A stretch of DNA of 64,000 bases from Tumebacillus avium (GCF_002162355.1 NZ_CP021434.1:1458501-1522500); one strand, 5' to 3'. Positions 45,670 through 54,608 are shown, counted from the stretch's first letter. Numbers and translations are program-made. Notes: generated by a model not told the origin, from the letters alone.

Positions 45670-46962
45670 ATGTTCTGCTACCAATGTGAACAAACGGCAA
45701 AAGGCGGTTGCAAAGTCATCGGCGTCTGCGGCAAAAACGAAGAGATCGCATCGCTGCAAGACACGATGATTTTTGCGCTGAAAGGCATCGCGGCATACGC
45801 AACACATGCCCGCCAGCTCGGCTACTATGATGAAGAGGTCAACCGCATCACCCATGAAGCGCTGTACATGACCTTGACCAACTCCAACTTCAACCTGCAA
45901 GAGCACATCGACATGGCGATGAAAGTTGGCTCTGCGGCGATCCGCGTGATGGAAATGCTCGATGAAGCGCACACCAAACACTTCGGCATTCCGCAGCCGG
46001 TCACCGTCTCGCAAAACAAGATCGAAGGCCACGCCATCGTCGTCACCGGCCACAACCTCTATGCACTCGAAGAACTGCTCAAGCAGACTGCAGGCAAAGG
46101 CATCAACATCTACACCCACTCGGAAATGCTGCCCGCGCACGGTTATCCGGCGCTGAAACAATACACCCACCTGAAAGGCAACATCGGCAAAGCCTGGCAC
46201 GACCAACGCCGACTGTTCGAAGAATTCCCCGGCGCGATCCTTGCAACCACGAACTGTGTCATGCCGATCCGCGGCACCTATGCAGACCGCTTCTTCTCGT
46301 ATGAAGTGGCCGGCTTGGAGAACGTTGCAAAGATTGAGAACGATGACTTCTCTCCCCTGATTGAAAAAGCGCTCTCTCTCGCACCGGCGGAAATCGATTC
46401 TGACCTCACTCTGACAACCGGTTTCCATCATGAAACTGTGATCGGTCTCGCCCCGGAGATCATCGAAGCGGTCAAAGCTGGCAAGATCAGACGCTTCTTT
46501 GTCATCGCAGGCTGTGACGCACCGGGCCCGGGCGGCAACTACTATCGGGAACTGGCGCAAAGCCTCCCGCACGACACGGTCATTCTGACCACCTCCTGCG
46601 GCAAGTTCCGCTTTAACGACATCGATTTCGGCACCATCGACGGCACCATCCCGCGCTACATCGACCTCGGCCAATGCAACAACTCGGTCTCGACCGTGAA
46701 AATTGCCCTCGCCCTCTCCGATGCATTCGGCGTGCCGGTCAACGAACTGCCAGTCTCGATCGTGCTCTCCTGGTTTGAGCAAAAAGCGGTCGCCATTCTC
46801 CTCGGCCTCTTCTCGCTGGGCATCCAAGATGTCCGCATCGGTCCTAAGCCGCCGGAGTTCATCTCCGAAGGCGTGATGAACGTGCTGGTCGAAAACTTTG
46901 GCTTAAAACTTGTGACCACTCCGGAGCAAGACCTGCTGGAAATGCTCCCGATGGTCCAGTAA
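45670..46962 (+). CDS. hcp: Hybrid cluster protein (hydroxylamine reductase), class III
   Basis: 430 aa, ATG 9 nt after GGGAGG. The N-terminal cysteines are spaced C3-x2-C6-x7-C14-x5-C20 and bind a cubane cluster. Hybrid-cluster ligands recognisable in order: His in TGHNLYALEE, Glu in THSEMLPAHGYP, Cys in TNCVMP, persulfide Cys in AGCDAPGPGG, Cys in TTSCGKFRFN, Cys in LGQCNNS, and Glu/Lys in LSWFEQKAV. Length matches class III Hcp (about 430 aa), which lacks most of the first helical bundle of the roughly 540-aa class I and II forms. Hcp is linked to hydroxylamine and nitric oxide detoxification in low-oxygen cells. Monocistronic; no hcr-like reductase gene adjoins it. Confidence 0.96.
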   Translation: MFCYQCEQTAKGGCKVIGVCGKNEEIASLQDTMIFALKGIAAYATHARQLGYYDEEVNRITHEALYMTLTNSNFNLQEHIDMAMKVGSAAIRVMEMLDEAHTKHFGIPQPVTVSQNKIEGHAIVVTGHNLYALEELLKQTAGKGINIYTHSEMLPAHGYPALKQYTHLKGNIGKAWHDQRRLFEEFPGAILATTNCVMPIRGTYADRFFSYEVAGLENVAKIENDDFSPLIEKALSLAPAEIDSDLTLTTGFHHETVIGLAPEIIEAVKAGKIRRFFVIAGCDAPGPGGNYYRELAQSLPHDTVILTTSCGKFRFNDIDFGTIDGTIPRYIDLGQCNNSVSTVKIALALSDAFGVPVNELPVSIVLSWFEQKAVAILLGLFSLGIQDVRIGPKPPEFISEGVMNVLVENFGLKLVTTPEQDLLEMLPMVQ

Positions 46963-46989
46963 AAATAAACCACTTTCCTCTTTCCACAA

Positions 46990-47020
46990 AAAACCCCGCC
47001 ACTCACTGTGGCGGGGTTTT
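46990..47020. terminator. Bidirectional terminator between hcp and the glycosidase/SLH gene
   Basis: Perfect 13-bp stem AAAACCCCGCCAC with a 5-nt loop and T tracts on both strands, between convergent genes ending at 46962 and 47029. Confidence 0.92.
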
Positions 47021-47028
47021 GCTGTCCG

Positions 47029-48648
47029 TTATTTCCCGATCTTTTTCATCGCCGCATCCAGCAGCACCGCTACCCCGGCGCGCTGAGCCTGATCTTTCGG
47101 CAGGAACGGCTTGTCTCCAAACGCATCGACGATCAGGCCTTGCTTGATCGCCAGATGCACATCTTTTTCCGCCCATGAGCTTGGCGCGTTTTGCATCCAG
47201 AGGTCCTTTTGCGTGGCTGCCACGCCGTTTTTGGCGAGGACGCGGGCGAGAATCGCGATGACCTGCTCTTCGGTGACCGGGTCGTTGCCGCCAAATTGCG
47301 TCGCAGAATAGCCGGCCATATAGCCTGCGCTGACCACCGAACCGGCAAAGCTGTCATACCACGAACCTTTAGCATCGCTGAACGTATGCTTGCCTGCAGG
47401 CAGCGCAAACGCTTGGGTCAGCACCGCCGCCAGCTCGGCGCGGGTCATCGTTTTGCTGGGGTTAAAGAAGCGCGACGTGCCGACAACTTCGCCGCTCATC
47501 ACGCCTTTTTGTTTTAAGTTGGCAATCGCCTGATAGGCATAGTTATCGTTAAATACGTCGACATAACCGGACGTGGTGACAGAAGAAGCGTCACGCTTGC
47601 GCACGATCACCGCATTGGGAACTTCCCGGCCCGGCGTGGTCAGATAGCTGCCGTTCGCATACAATCCTGCCGTCGCGCCACTGTCCATGCCGACGGCGTG
47701 CGTCATCTTCAGCGCTTTGGCCACATCGGCCAATTCATAGACCGAGACGTTCGGCACGGTGGCAAAGACGAGACGGTTGTCAGAACGCCAGCCGATAAAG
47801 GTGCGGGTCGAGCGGGAGGTGCGCGACGTCTGTTTCGGGTCGGTAAACTTCTCAGCAGCCGGATCGACCACCACCGCGCCGCCCGAGACGAGCAGCGGAC
47901 CGCCGCCCATCATGTTGCCGATCGCATCGACGTTCATCGGTTTGCCCGACGAGCTGCGATAGGTGATCTTGTACGACGCCTTCTCACCGACGCTAAACGC
48001 ATTGGCCGAAGACAAGACGTTGGCGCCAAAATGCACAAGATAGCCGTTCGAAGGAATCGCCGTGTCGCCATTTACGATCTTGCTGACGACGCCGTTTTGC
48101 ACGACCACCGTTTTGCCGCTCGCTGGCAGCGCGCGTTTCTTCGCGTCCGGCGTCAGGATCGAAATCGCGCTGGCGTTGTCGTAGTAGTGGTTGATGCCCC
48201 ACGCCGTCCAGTTGTTCGGCCAGCTCCACGAGCCGCCGGTGCTGCCTTCGATCGACGGATACATCCGGCCGAAAAACGGCTTGTTCAGCGCATTGATGCC
48301 AAACACCGCGCCGAAACTGCCGTTGTGCATAAACTTCCCGTTCGTGCGCACCACCGTCAGCGGCTGGCCGTCCGAATAAGCGTTGAAATAGCCGCCGTTG
48401 ATCGCGGCAAACGCGCCGTTGCGCTGGGCGAGCGCAGCCAAAGGTTCGGTCTCGCCAACTTTGTTCTCCGACGAGACCGCTTTGACCTCGAGGTTGGGAT
48501 CGTTCAGGTTGATATACACGAGCTGGACCGTCCGCCCCAGCACCGTCTGCGTGCTGGGCGCGACCCCGGCATACGCAGCCTGTGCTGCTGTCGGCACGCC
48601 TGCGACGATCAGAGCTGCCAACAGTGCCGCCGCCACTTTTTGTTTCAT
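47029..48648 (-). CDS. Exported phosphodiester glycosidase-domain protein with SLH repeats
   Basis: 539 aa with a signal peptide of about 24 residues (AAALLAALIVAGVPTAAQA). Residues about 35-345 form a phosphodiester glycosidase (NAGPA-type) domain: INLNDPNLEVKAVS, AINGGYFN, NMMGGGPLLVSGG, RTFIGWRSDN and AVGMDSGATAGLY, the equivalent of the family's DGGGS loop. Residues about 355-535 hold SLH-type repeats (NLKQKGVMSG, TMTRAELAAVLTQAF, PVTEEQVIAILARVL, QRAGVAVLL) that would tie it to the cell-wall secondary polymer. Bacterial members are thought to cleave phosphodiester-linked sugars in wall polymers; the substrate here is unknown. Monocistronic, with a shared downstream terminator. Confidence 0.92.
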   Translation of the reverse strand: MKQKVAAALLAALIVAGVPTAAQAAYAGVAPSTQTVLGRTVQLVYINLNDPNLEVKAVSSENKVGETEPLAALAQRNGAFAAINGGYFNAYSDGQPLTVVRTNGKFMHNGSFGAVFGINALNKPFFGRMYPSIEGSTGGSWSWPNNWTAWGINHYYDNASAISILTPDAKKRALPASGKTVVVQNGVVSKIVNGDTAIPSNGYLVHFGANVLSSANAFSVGEKASYKITYRSSSGKPMNVDAIGNMMGGGPLLVSGGAVVVDPAAEKFTDPKQTSRTSRSTRTFIGWRSDNRLVFATVPNVSVYELADVAKALKMTHAVGMDSGATAGLYANGSYLTTPGREVPNAVIVRKRDASSVTTSGYVDVFNDNYAYQAIANLKQKGVMSGEVVGTSRFFNPSKTMTRAELAAVLTQAFALPAGKHTFSDAKGSWYDSFAGSVVSAGYMAGYSATQFGGNDPVTEEQVIAILARVLAKNGVAATQKDLWMQNAPSSWAEKDVHLAIKQGLIVDAFGDKPFLPKDQAQRAGVAVLLDAAMKKIGK

Positions 48649-48711
48649 GTTGCACCTCCAAAATGTTACCCCTTGCCCGTACTCTTTTCGCCGCCCGCCG
48701 CCAAAGCCCTG

Positions 48712-50460
48712 CTATCCGTTCAGCTCGGCGCGCAGCCCGTTGCGGCGGCGGCTGAGGTCGATGAACTCGCGGTCCAGCTCCCCCTTTTTCACCGCATCCA
48801 GCACGGTGCTCAGCTCCCAGGACAGCTGCGCCAAACGGGTCTCAATCTGCAAAATTTCATCTTTCAGGAGCTGCTTGTTCTGCTTCTGTTCTTTCTTGCC
48901 CTTGCCCGGCTGCTTTGGCGACTTCTGCTCCTGCTGACGCTCCCAATACTCTTTGAAGCCGTACGGGTGCACAGTCAGTTTGCCGTCGCGCAGCTCCCAG
49001 ACTTTGTTGGTCAGCTTTTCGAGGAAATAGCGGTCGTGTGACGCGCAGATCACCGCGCCCGGATAGTCGGAGAGCGCTTCCTCCACTTTTTCTCGCGTTA
49101 CGATGTCCAAGTGATTGGACGGCTCGTCGAGCACCAGCGTGTTCGTGCGCGAGAGGATCAGCTTGACGAACACATAACGCACGCGCTCGCCATAGCTCAG
49201 CGTGGACAGCTTGCGGAACACTTCGTCATCCCGGAACAGGAAACTGCCGAGGAAGATGCGTGCCGTGGTGCGGTCCATCCCGTCGAGCTGGAGCAGGTCG
49301 TCGAGCAGGCTGCGCTCCAGATTCAAAGTGGCAAAGACTTGGTCAAAATACCCCAAGTTCGCCGTCGGCGTGACCCGGAGCTGACCCTCCTGCGGTGCCA
49401 GCTCGCCAGTGAACATTTTCAAAAGCGTGGTCTTGCCGGCGCCATTTGGGCCGATCAGCGCGATCCGGTCCTGTTTTTCCACTTCAAAATTCACATCGGT
49501 CAGCAAGCGGCGCTCCTCGTAGCCAAACGAGATCTCTTCACCGCGCACCAGCACCGGGCGCTCCGCTTCCTCGATGTCGAGAAAGCGGACTTTGGCAACG
49601 AGACGCTGTTCCGGCTTCTCCTCCGGCTCCATGTCGTCGAGGCGGCGCTGCATCGCTTTGACGGTGCTGTGCGTTTTTAAAACGCGGGCCTGGTCGATCG
49701 CTTTGAGGTGGCGGGCGAAAGAGTCGGTCGCTTTGCGCCCTTTGGCCCCTTTGGCTGCCCATTGCTGTTTGCGGGTGATCGCTTCTTCGAGGCGGCCTTT
49801 TTCTTTCAGGTATTCGCTGTACTCCTGCTCGATGCGCTCCCGTTCGCTTTCCACCCAGGCGGCATAGTGGGTGTAGTTGCCGGGGAACGCGGTCAGCTTG
49901 CCTTTTTTCAGCTCCCAGGTGGTGTTCGTCACTTCGTCGAGGAAGCGGCGGTCATGGGAGATGACGACCAAGGCGACTTTGAGCTTCTTCAGCGTTTTCT
50001 CCAGCCAGCGCACCGCGTCGAGATCGAGGTGGTTGGTCGGCTCGTCGAGCAAGAGCAGCTCTGGACGAACGCTGAGCGCGGCGAGCAGCGCGATCTTGGT
50101 CTGCTCCCCGCCGCTCAAGCTCTCCACCGGGCGCTCCCAGACATGGTCGCCGACGCCAAGCTCCTTGGCGATCTCCAGATTGGGCAGAACGTCCTGACGG
50201 GCGAACCAGTCGGTCACTTTCAGGCTCCCGTCCCCTTCCATCGACTGCGGGATATAGCCGGTGATGCAGGAGGTGAGCAAGGTGCCGCTCTCCGGCTCGT
50301 CAACGCCGGCCAGCATGCGCATCAGCGTCGACTTCCCTTCCCCGTTTGGCCCGATCAGGCCGATGCGGTCCCCGCTGCGAATCTCCAGATCCACGTGTTG
50401 AATCAATTCCTTTGTACCGATCGACTGGTACAACTCATGTGCTTGTAAAAGTACCATCAT
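48712..50460 (-). CDS. ABC-F family ATPase (ribosome protection/translation factor type)
   Basis: 582 aa with two ABC cassettes and no membrane segment. First: GPNGEGKST, LSGGE, LLLLDEPTNHLDLD. Second: GPNGAGKTT, LSYGE, LVLDEPSNHLD. Between them is the long charged linker (about 210-300: ERERIEQEYSEYLKEKGRLEE) that inserts into the ribosome in this family, and the C-terminus is a lysine-rich coiled coil. Antibiotic-resistance members (Vga, Lsa, Msr, VmlR) share this build, but so do housekeeping EttA-like factors. The leader, with an intrinsic terminator and possible short upstream ORF, is typical of antibiotic-inducible members. It might protect the producer against ribosome-binding drugs; a link with the NRPS product is not evident. 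Confidence 0.93.
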   Translation of the reverse strand: MMVLLQAHELYQSIGTKELIQHVDLEIRSGDRIGLIGPNGEGKSTLMRMLAGVDEPESGTLLTSCITGYIPQSMEGDGSLKVTDWFARQDVLPNLEIAKELGVGDHVWERPVESLSGGEQTKIALLAALSVRPELLLLDEPTNHLDLDAVRWLEKTLKKLKVALVVISHDRRFLDEVTNTTWELKKGKLTAFPGNYTHYAAWVESERERIEQEYSEYLKEKGRLEEAITRKQQWAAKGAKGRKATDSFARHLKAIDQARVLKTHSTVKAMQRRLDDMEPEEKPEQRLVAKVRFLDIEEAERPVLVRGEEISFGYEERRLLTDVNFEVEKQDRIALIGPNGAGKTTLLKMFTGELAPQEGQLRVTPTANLGYFDQVFATLNLERSLLDDLLQLDGMDRTTARIFLGSFLFRDDEVFRKLSTLSYGERVRYVFVKLILSRTNTLVLDEPSNHLDIVTREKVEEALSDYPGAVICASHDRYFLEKLTNKVWELRDGKLTVHPYGFKEYWERQQEQKSPKQPGKGKKEQKQNKQLLKDEILQIETRLAQLSWELSTVLDAVKKGELDREFIDLSRRRNGLRAELNG

Positions 50461-50464
50461 AAGT

Positions 50465-50510
50465 GTAGGTCACTCCCTGTTTTGCAAATTTGACAACAGA
50501 GCCCTACATA
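50465..50510 (-). promoter_or_regulatory. Nested hairpin enclosing the ABC-F ribosome binding site
   Basis: On the minus strand GTAGG pairs with CCTAC and, inside, CTGTT pairs with AACAG. The purine run AGGGAG that should serve as ribosome binding site lies between the two right-hand arms, and its distance to the ATG (12 nt) is long. Folding could therefore limit translation. Confidence 0.4.
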
Positions 50511-50511
50511 C

Positions 50512-50542
50512 AAAAAAACCGTGGGTGCAGATGCGCCCACGG
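50512..50542 (-). terminator. Intrinsic terminator in the ABC-F leader (probable attenuator)
   Basis: CCGTGGG stem extended by TGC/GCG pairs to 10 bp with an AGAT loop, followed on the minus strand by seven T. It lies 52 bp upstream of the ABC-F start and more than 200 bp after the preceding gene, so it looks like a leader attenuator rather than the end of the upstream operon. Confidence 0.75.
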
Positions 50543-50699
50543 CAAAACAGACAGATTCCCGGTCAAGGCGAATCGGTTTGTCGGCACATGGTTCACTCTG
50601 CGAGTCTCGGAAAGCAGACAGACTGCTCCCTTACCCGCCGCCTGCCGTTTGGCAGGCCGCGTTTGCATTCTACACCCTATGTTCCTAGATGCGGGGCAT

Positions 50700-50723
50700 T
50701 TAGAATACAAACAAAGTGTCCAT
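50700..50723 (-). CDS. Possible leader peptide MDTLFVF of the ABC-F gene
   Basis: An eight-codon ORF (ATG to TAA, encoding MDTLFVF) in the leader, upstream of a perfect 7-bp hairpin (GCCTGCC, loop AAAC, near 50644-50661) and the terminator. Ribosome-sensed induction of ABC-F resistance genes often uses such short ORFs. The nearest ribosome binding site (AGGTGG) is 15 nt away, longer than usual, so translation is uncertain. Confidence 0.3.
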   Translation of the reverse strand: MDTLFVF

Positions 50724-50754
50724 GTCCGTAAAACCAATCCACCTTTCAGTTCAG

Positions 50755-51912
50755 TTAATTTGAGGATACCAGACCGGCCTGCTTTTTTGCAAGCCTGGTT
50801 TTGATGGCAGACGCGAGAATCATCACGACACCCGCTGTGCCGATCCCGCCCAGCGTCCACATCGGGTCGGACAGGTTGTCGCCTGCGCCAAAATACAGAA
50901 TGTCGCGCAGCCCGTCGACGCTGAAGCGCAGCGGGAGCCAGGAGTACAGCCAGTCTTGGGTGATCAGCGGCAGCATCTCTTTGGGCAGGCTGAGCACCGG
51001 TGCGCCAAAGAAGAAGACCAGCACCAACAGCGGCATGCCGCCCAGACCGATCCACGACAGCAAGGTCGTCTGCAGCAGGAAGAAGCAGTAGCCTGCAAAC
51101 ATCATAAACAAAGCGACCTGCCAGAAGTCGGGCAGCTCCAGTCCCAAAATGCCGGTCGTGATGCCCAGCACCGTCAACACGCCAACGGCGATCACTGCGA
51201 TCCCGGCGATCATCTGGCCGAGCAGCACGGCCACACGGTTTTTGCCGTGCGCGTTTTTCGATGCGGCGAGGAACATCATCACCGCGCCGATCATCGAGCA
51301 GAACCAGGTCAGCTGGGTCAGCACGGCCGGCGCATTGCCGTTGGCGCTGTTGCTGCCGACCGGGTGCAAAGGCGTGCTGGTCAGTTTGACCGGCGCTGCC
51401 AGCACGCTGGCCAGCTCCGTGGACAGCATGTTGCCGCGTTGTTTGACAACGGCCAGCGTCTGTTCGCGCAGCTGAGTGTTCACGCCGGCTACGATCTTTT
51501 CAATCACGCCGCTGGCCAGATTGGCTGCGGTGAGGCTTTTGCCTTGGTTGACGTACAGTGTGACTTCCGCCTGTTTCGGTGCGGGCGATTGCAGAGTTGC
51601 AAGCTGTGCGCTGAGCTCTTGCGGCAGCACGACCGCCGCGTAGTACTCTTCCTTGGCGAGCGCATCCAGCGCCGCCTGCTCACTGTCCAGCACCGTCCAT
51701 TTCAGCGGCGTTTCGATGCCTTGGATCTTCTCGGCGATCATCGGCCCCAATTGGCCTGCATCTGCGACGACAAGCGCCACCGGCAGATCTTTTGGCGTCG
51801 GGCTGACCGTCGAGCCCATGTTGGCAAACGCCATGATCGTGCCGACCAGCAGCACGACTCCTAAGCCGATCAGGAAAAACTTTTGTTGAAACACATGTAA
51901 GAAGCTTTTCAT
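50755..51912 (-). CDS. ABC-2/YhgE-type membrane permease
   Basis: 385 aa from the ATG at 51912, six nt after GGGGGAG. One N-terminal membrane helix (FFLIGLGVVLLVGTIMAFA), a large extracytoplasmic domain of about 180 residues (ALVVADAGQLGPMIAEKIQG, LYVNQGKSLTAANLASGVIE), then about five C-terminal helices. This is the build of YhgE/Pip- and DUF3533-like proteins and half-ABC-2 exporters. No ATPase gene accompanies it; the neighbouring ABC-F has no membrane partner and is not expected to drive it. A TetR gene is divergent with matching repeats between them, so it is probably regulated by that repressor. Confidence 0.8.
   Translation of the reverse strand: MKSFLHVFQQKFFLIGLGVVLLVGTIMAFANMGSTVSPTPKDLPVALVVADAGQLGPMIAEKIQGIETPLKWTVLDSEQAALDALAKEEYYAAVVLPQELSAQLATLQSPAPKQAEVTLYVNQGKSLTAANLASGVIEKIVAGVNTQLREQTLAVVKQRGNMLSTELASVLAAPVKLTSTPLHPVGSNSANGNAPAVLTQLTWFCSMIGAVMMFLAASKNAHGKNRVAVLLGQMIAGIAVIAVGVLTVLGITTGILGLELPDFWQVALFMMFAGYCFFLLQTTLLSWIGLGGMPLLVLVFFFGAPVLSLPKEMLPLITQDWLYSWLPLRFSVDGLRDILYFGAGDNLSDPMWTLGGIGTAGVVMILASAIKTRLAKKQAGLVSSN
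50763..50792 (-). promoter_or_regulatory. Possible ABC-F promoter inside the 3' end of the permease gene
   Basis: Minus strand TTGCAA (50792-50787), 18 nt, TATCCT (50768-50763). It would give a leader of about 300 nt containing the short ORF and the attenuator. Confidence 0.35.
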
Positions 51913-51944
51913 AACGTTCTCCCCCTGTACCACTTATTCGACAT

Positions 51945-52039
51945 GATGTTGATTAGTAGACCCTATGTTGAGTATCCTAAGAGCAAAAGGGTGAAGAAGC
52001 AAGCAACAACTTCCTCCTCAGTGTCGAGTAATCAACATC
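51945..52039. promoter_or_regulatory. Inverted 11-bp repeats in the permease/TetR divergent region
   Basis: GATGTTGATTA at 51945-51955 recurs as its exact reverse complement at 52029-52039, one copy near each divergent start. This arrangement suits a TetR dimer controlling both promoters. Confidence 0.5.
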
Positions 52040-52089
52040 GAGCGGATTTTTGTCGATTATCCCCTACAACTTCAGCAAGGAGCTATCTC

Positions 52090-52707
52090 ATGTCGAGTGA
52101 AAAAAAGATCGATCCGCGCATCAAACGCTCCCGCCTGCTGCTGCGCGATGCCCTCGTCTCGCTGATCGATGAGAAAGGTTATGAAAAAGTCACCGTGCAG
52201 GAGATCGCCGAGCGCGCCGGGCTGAACCGGGCGACGTTTTATCTGCATTACAAAGACAAGCAGGACCTGCTCGACCAAAGCACCGATGAGCTGTTGACCG
52301 AGCTGATGCAAGGCATTCAGATTACAGAAGAAGCGATCTTGAACGCCAATCCGCCGCCGCACATCGTGCATTTTTTTGAACAGATCGCCGCCCATGCTCC
52401 CTTTTTCCAAGTGATGCTGGTCAAAAAAGGCGACCTGAATTTTTCCAACCGCCTGATGGAGGAGTTCCAGACCAAGTTCCGCAAAGGCATGAAGTCGCTG
52501 GTTGCTTCGGAAGACCAGTTGCTGGTGCCAAAAGACATCGCGATCCAGTACATCACGTCGGCGATCATCGGCGTTTTGACATGGTGGCTGAAACACGACA
52601 TGCCCTACACGCCGAAATACCTCGTCACCCACCTCTTCCATCTCGCCCGCCACGGCCCGATGCGCAGTATCGGCATCCTGCCGGTAGAAAAAGACACTCC
52701 CCGCTAA
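52090..52707 (+). CDS. TetR/AcrR family transcriptional regulator
   Basis: 205 aa from the ATG at 52090 after AAGGAG; the frame is open for 49 codons upstream, but that stretch is the operator region. The N-terminal HTH is clear (KVTVQEIAERAGLNRATFYLHYKDKQDLL). The C-terminal part resembles the TetR_C_7-like group common in Bacillota (FFEQIAAHAPFFQVMLVKKGD, GVLTWWLKHDMPYTP). Divergent from a membrane permease gene, which it probably represses. The stop codon lies inside the loop of the downstream terminator. Confidence 0.92.
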   Translation: MSSEKKIDPRIKRSRLLLRDALVSLIDEKGYEKVTVQEIAERAGLNRATFYLHYKDKQDLLDQSTDELLTELMQGIQITEEAILNANPPPHIVHFFEQIAAHAPFFQVMLVKKGDLNFSNRLMEEFQTKFRKGMKSLVASEDQLLVPKDIAIQYITSAIIGVLTWWLKHDMPYTPKYLVTHLFHLARHGPMRSIGILPVEKDTPR

Positions 52708-52722
52708 AGGGAGTGTCTTTTT
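52688..52722. terminator. Bidirectional terminator containing the TetR stop codon
   Basis: 14-bp perfect stem AAAAAGACACTCCC with a 7-nt loop that holds the TAA of the TetR gene; T tracts on both strands. The convergent luciferase-like gene ends at 52726. Confidence 0.9.
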
Positions 52723-52725
52723 TTG

Positions 52726-53736
52726 TTATCGCTTGGCCAGTCCAAACGCCTCCGCGAGCAGTTCATAAGAGCGTCTGCGCGCTTGATGCGAATGAATCAT
52801 CGTGTTAATCATCACTTCATCAGCATCCGTTTGCTCGACGAGGTGCAAGATGCGCTCTTTCACCCGCTCCGGCGTGCCGACAAACAGGCGCGAGCGGAAC
52901 GAGCCGATGAACAGGCGGTCGTCGGAGCTGTACTCGTAGGCCATCGCCTCTTCCGGGCTTGGCAGCAGGCCCGGTTTGCCGCTGACGAGGCGCAGGAAGG
53001 TCAGGTCGAGCGACTTGGCGTGATGCTCCGCCTCTTCTTCCGTTTCCGCGCAGATCACCGAGACGGTCAGCAGCGAGCGCGGTTCTTGCAGCCACTGTGA
53101 CGGCTTGAACTCATTGCGGTACGCCTGCATCGCCGGGATCGCGTCGTGGTCGTTGATATGGTGCGCGAAGGCGAAGCTGAGCCCGACTTTTGCGGCCAGC
53201 ACGGCGCTGAAGTCGCTCGATCCGAGCAGCCAGACCGGAGGCAGCTCCACGTCGGTCGGCACCGCTTTGATGTTGCGGTAGGGATGATCGTCCGGGAACT
53301 CGCCGCTGCCAAACGACAACAGTTCGATCAACTGCTCCGGAAAGTCCTGTCCGATATCGGTCTTAGATTTGCGCAGCGCCTGCGCCGTCCACGGGTCGGT
53401 GCCCGGCGCCCGCCCCAGCCCGAGGTCGATGCGGTCGGGGAACAAGGCGTTGAGCAGTTTGAAATTCTCGGCGACTTTCAGCGGCGCGTGGTTCGGCAGC
53501 ATCACGCCGCCGGAGCCGACGCGCAGGTGTTTCGTTTCGCGCGCCACTTGTCCGATCATGATGTCCGGCGCGGTCGAAGCGATGCCCGGCATGTTGTGAT
53601 GTTCGGCCAGCCAGTAGCGCTCATAACCAAGCTGATCGCAGAGCCGGGCCAGGTCGAGCGTGTTTTGCACAGCATCTGACGCGGTGGAGCCCGAGACGCG
53701 CGGACAGAGGTCAAGCACAGAAAGCGTCAATCCCAT
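52726..53736 (-). CDS. Luciferase-like FMN-dependent monooxygenase (MsnO8-type LLM)
   Basis: 336 aa, single-domain TIM-barrel type: [12 protein letters not shown] at the N-terminus, [44 protein letters not shown] and FAFAHHIND, all typical of the LLM class whose members have no confirmed substrate. It would use reduced FMN and oxygen. The ATG overlaps the end of the kinase gene by 10 nt and GGGAGGG lies 7 nt upstream, so it is the last gene of a three-gene operon (2-hydroxyacid dehydrogenase, kinase, monooxygenase). Confidence 0.92.
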   Translation of the reverse strand: MGLTLSVLDLCPRVSGSTASDAVQNTLDLARLCDQLGYERYWLAEHHNMPGIASTAPDIMIGQVARETKHLRVGSGGVMLPNHAPLKVAENFKLLNALFPDRIDLGLGRAPGTDPWTAQALRKSKTDIGQDFPEQLIELLSFGSGEFPDDHPYRNIKAVPTDVELPPVWLLGSSDFSAVLAAKVGLSFAFAHHINDHDAIPAMQAYRNEFKPSQWLQEPRSLLTVSVICAETEEEAEHHAKSLDLTFLRLVSGKPGLLPSPEEAMAYEYSSDDRLFIGSFRSRLFVGTPERVKERILHLVEQTDADEVMINTMIHSHQARRRSYELLAEAFGLAKR

Positions 53737-54608
53737 ATGGTGGTCCCTCCCAACAGTTCCTCAAAGTAATCTGCTTTTTGCAGCGCCGATTCATACCCGT
53801 CCGTCCCGTCCTCGACATGCCACCACGCCGACAAGACCATGTGGGCGAATCCCCAGGCGGTCACCCGGCCCTTATCGAGGCCGGTCTGGGCGCAGATGCG
53901 GTCGATGCGCTTTTTCAACTGCTCCTTGTCTCGCAGGTAGTTCAGCAAAAAGGGGATCGGCTCATAACACGGGTCGCCGATCACGCCTTTCGGGTCGATC
54001 GCCACCCAGCCATCCTCTGCCGATAGCAGGTTATCATGGTGCAGATCGCCGTGGAGCAGCGTGGTGACAGCGGTCGTTTCGTTCAAGCGGCGGTGAATGC
54101 GCTGCGCTTTGGCGATCCGCTCCGCAGGCATCGCGTCTGGCTTGATCCGCTGCAGCCCCTGCCCCCAGTCGGCAAGGGTGGGAAAATCGGCCGGAGACGC
54201 GTTGATCGGCTTTTGCTTCTGCAACACACCGCAGAAGATCTCGACTGCCTGCTCCTCCTGCACCCCGCTCAACGGACGGCCCGGGCGGACTTTTTCGAGC
54301 AGCATCACGCCAAGGTCGGCATCCCCGTCGAGCAGGCGCACATAGCCCTGCCCGTCATGCAGCCTGAGCGCGTGCATCTCCGTGCGCAGTTCTTTGTTCG
54401 GTACGCTCAGCTTGACCACAATCTCTTCCCCGCTCTTGCTCTCAGCGGCCAGCACGACGTTGTAGGGGAGGTTTTCATACGGCGCCAGGATGCGGATGGC
54501 AAAACGGCGCTCGATCTCCGTCAGCGTGTCCGGGAACTCGGCCAGCCATTTCGCGCCGCGTTCGCCGTGGACAGCACGGATCGTCCGTTGCAACTTGTCA
54601 GGAATCAT
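53727..54608 (-). CDS. APH(6)-family aminoglycoside phosphotransferase-like kinase
   Basis: 293 aa, ATG 9 nt after AGGAGG. The catalytic loop is [12 protein letters not shown] and the metal loop [14 protein letters not shown]; this IDPKxxxGDP form marks the APH(6)/streptomycin 6-kinase-like family (also called aminoglycoside/hydroxyurea resistance kinase). The N-lobe lysine is probably in EIVVKLSVP. Many chromosomal members give no clear resistance and may act on metabolites. It sits mid-operon between a hydroxyacid dehydrogenase and a flavin monooxygenase. Resistance to streptomycin-type drugs is possible, not shown. Confidence 0.85.
   Translation of the reverse strand: MIPDKLQRTIRAVHGERGAKWLAEFPDTLTEIERRFAIRILAPYENLPYNVVLAAESKSGEEIVVKLSVPNKELRTEMHALRLHDGQGYVRLLDGDADLGVMLLEKVRPGRPLSGVQEEQAVEIFCGVLQKQKPINASPADFPTLADWGQGLQRIKPDAMPAERIAKAQRIHRRLNETTAVTTLLHGDLHHDNLLSAEDGWVAIDPKGVIGDPCYEPIPFLLNYLRDKEQLKKRIDRICAQTGLDKGRVTAWGFAHMVLSAWWHVEDGTDGYESALQKADYFEELLGGTTIWD

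Noticed and set aside
50504..51055. An open frame of about 180 codons on the minus strand through the end of the permease gene and the ABC-F leader.
   Set aside because: Its first half is out of frame with the permease, its product shows no domain, and its end runs through the terminator hairpin; at most the short MDTLFVF ORF is worth noting.
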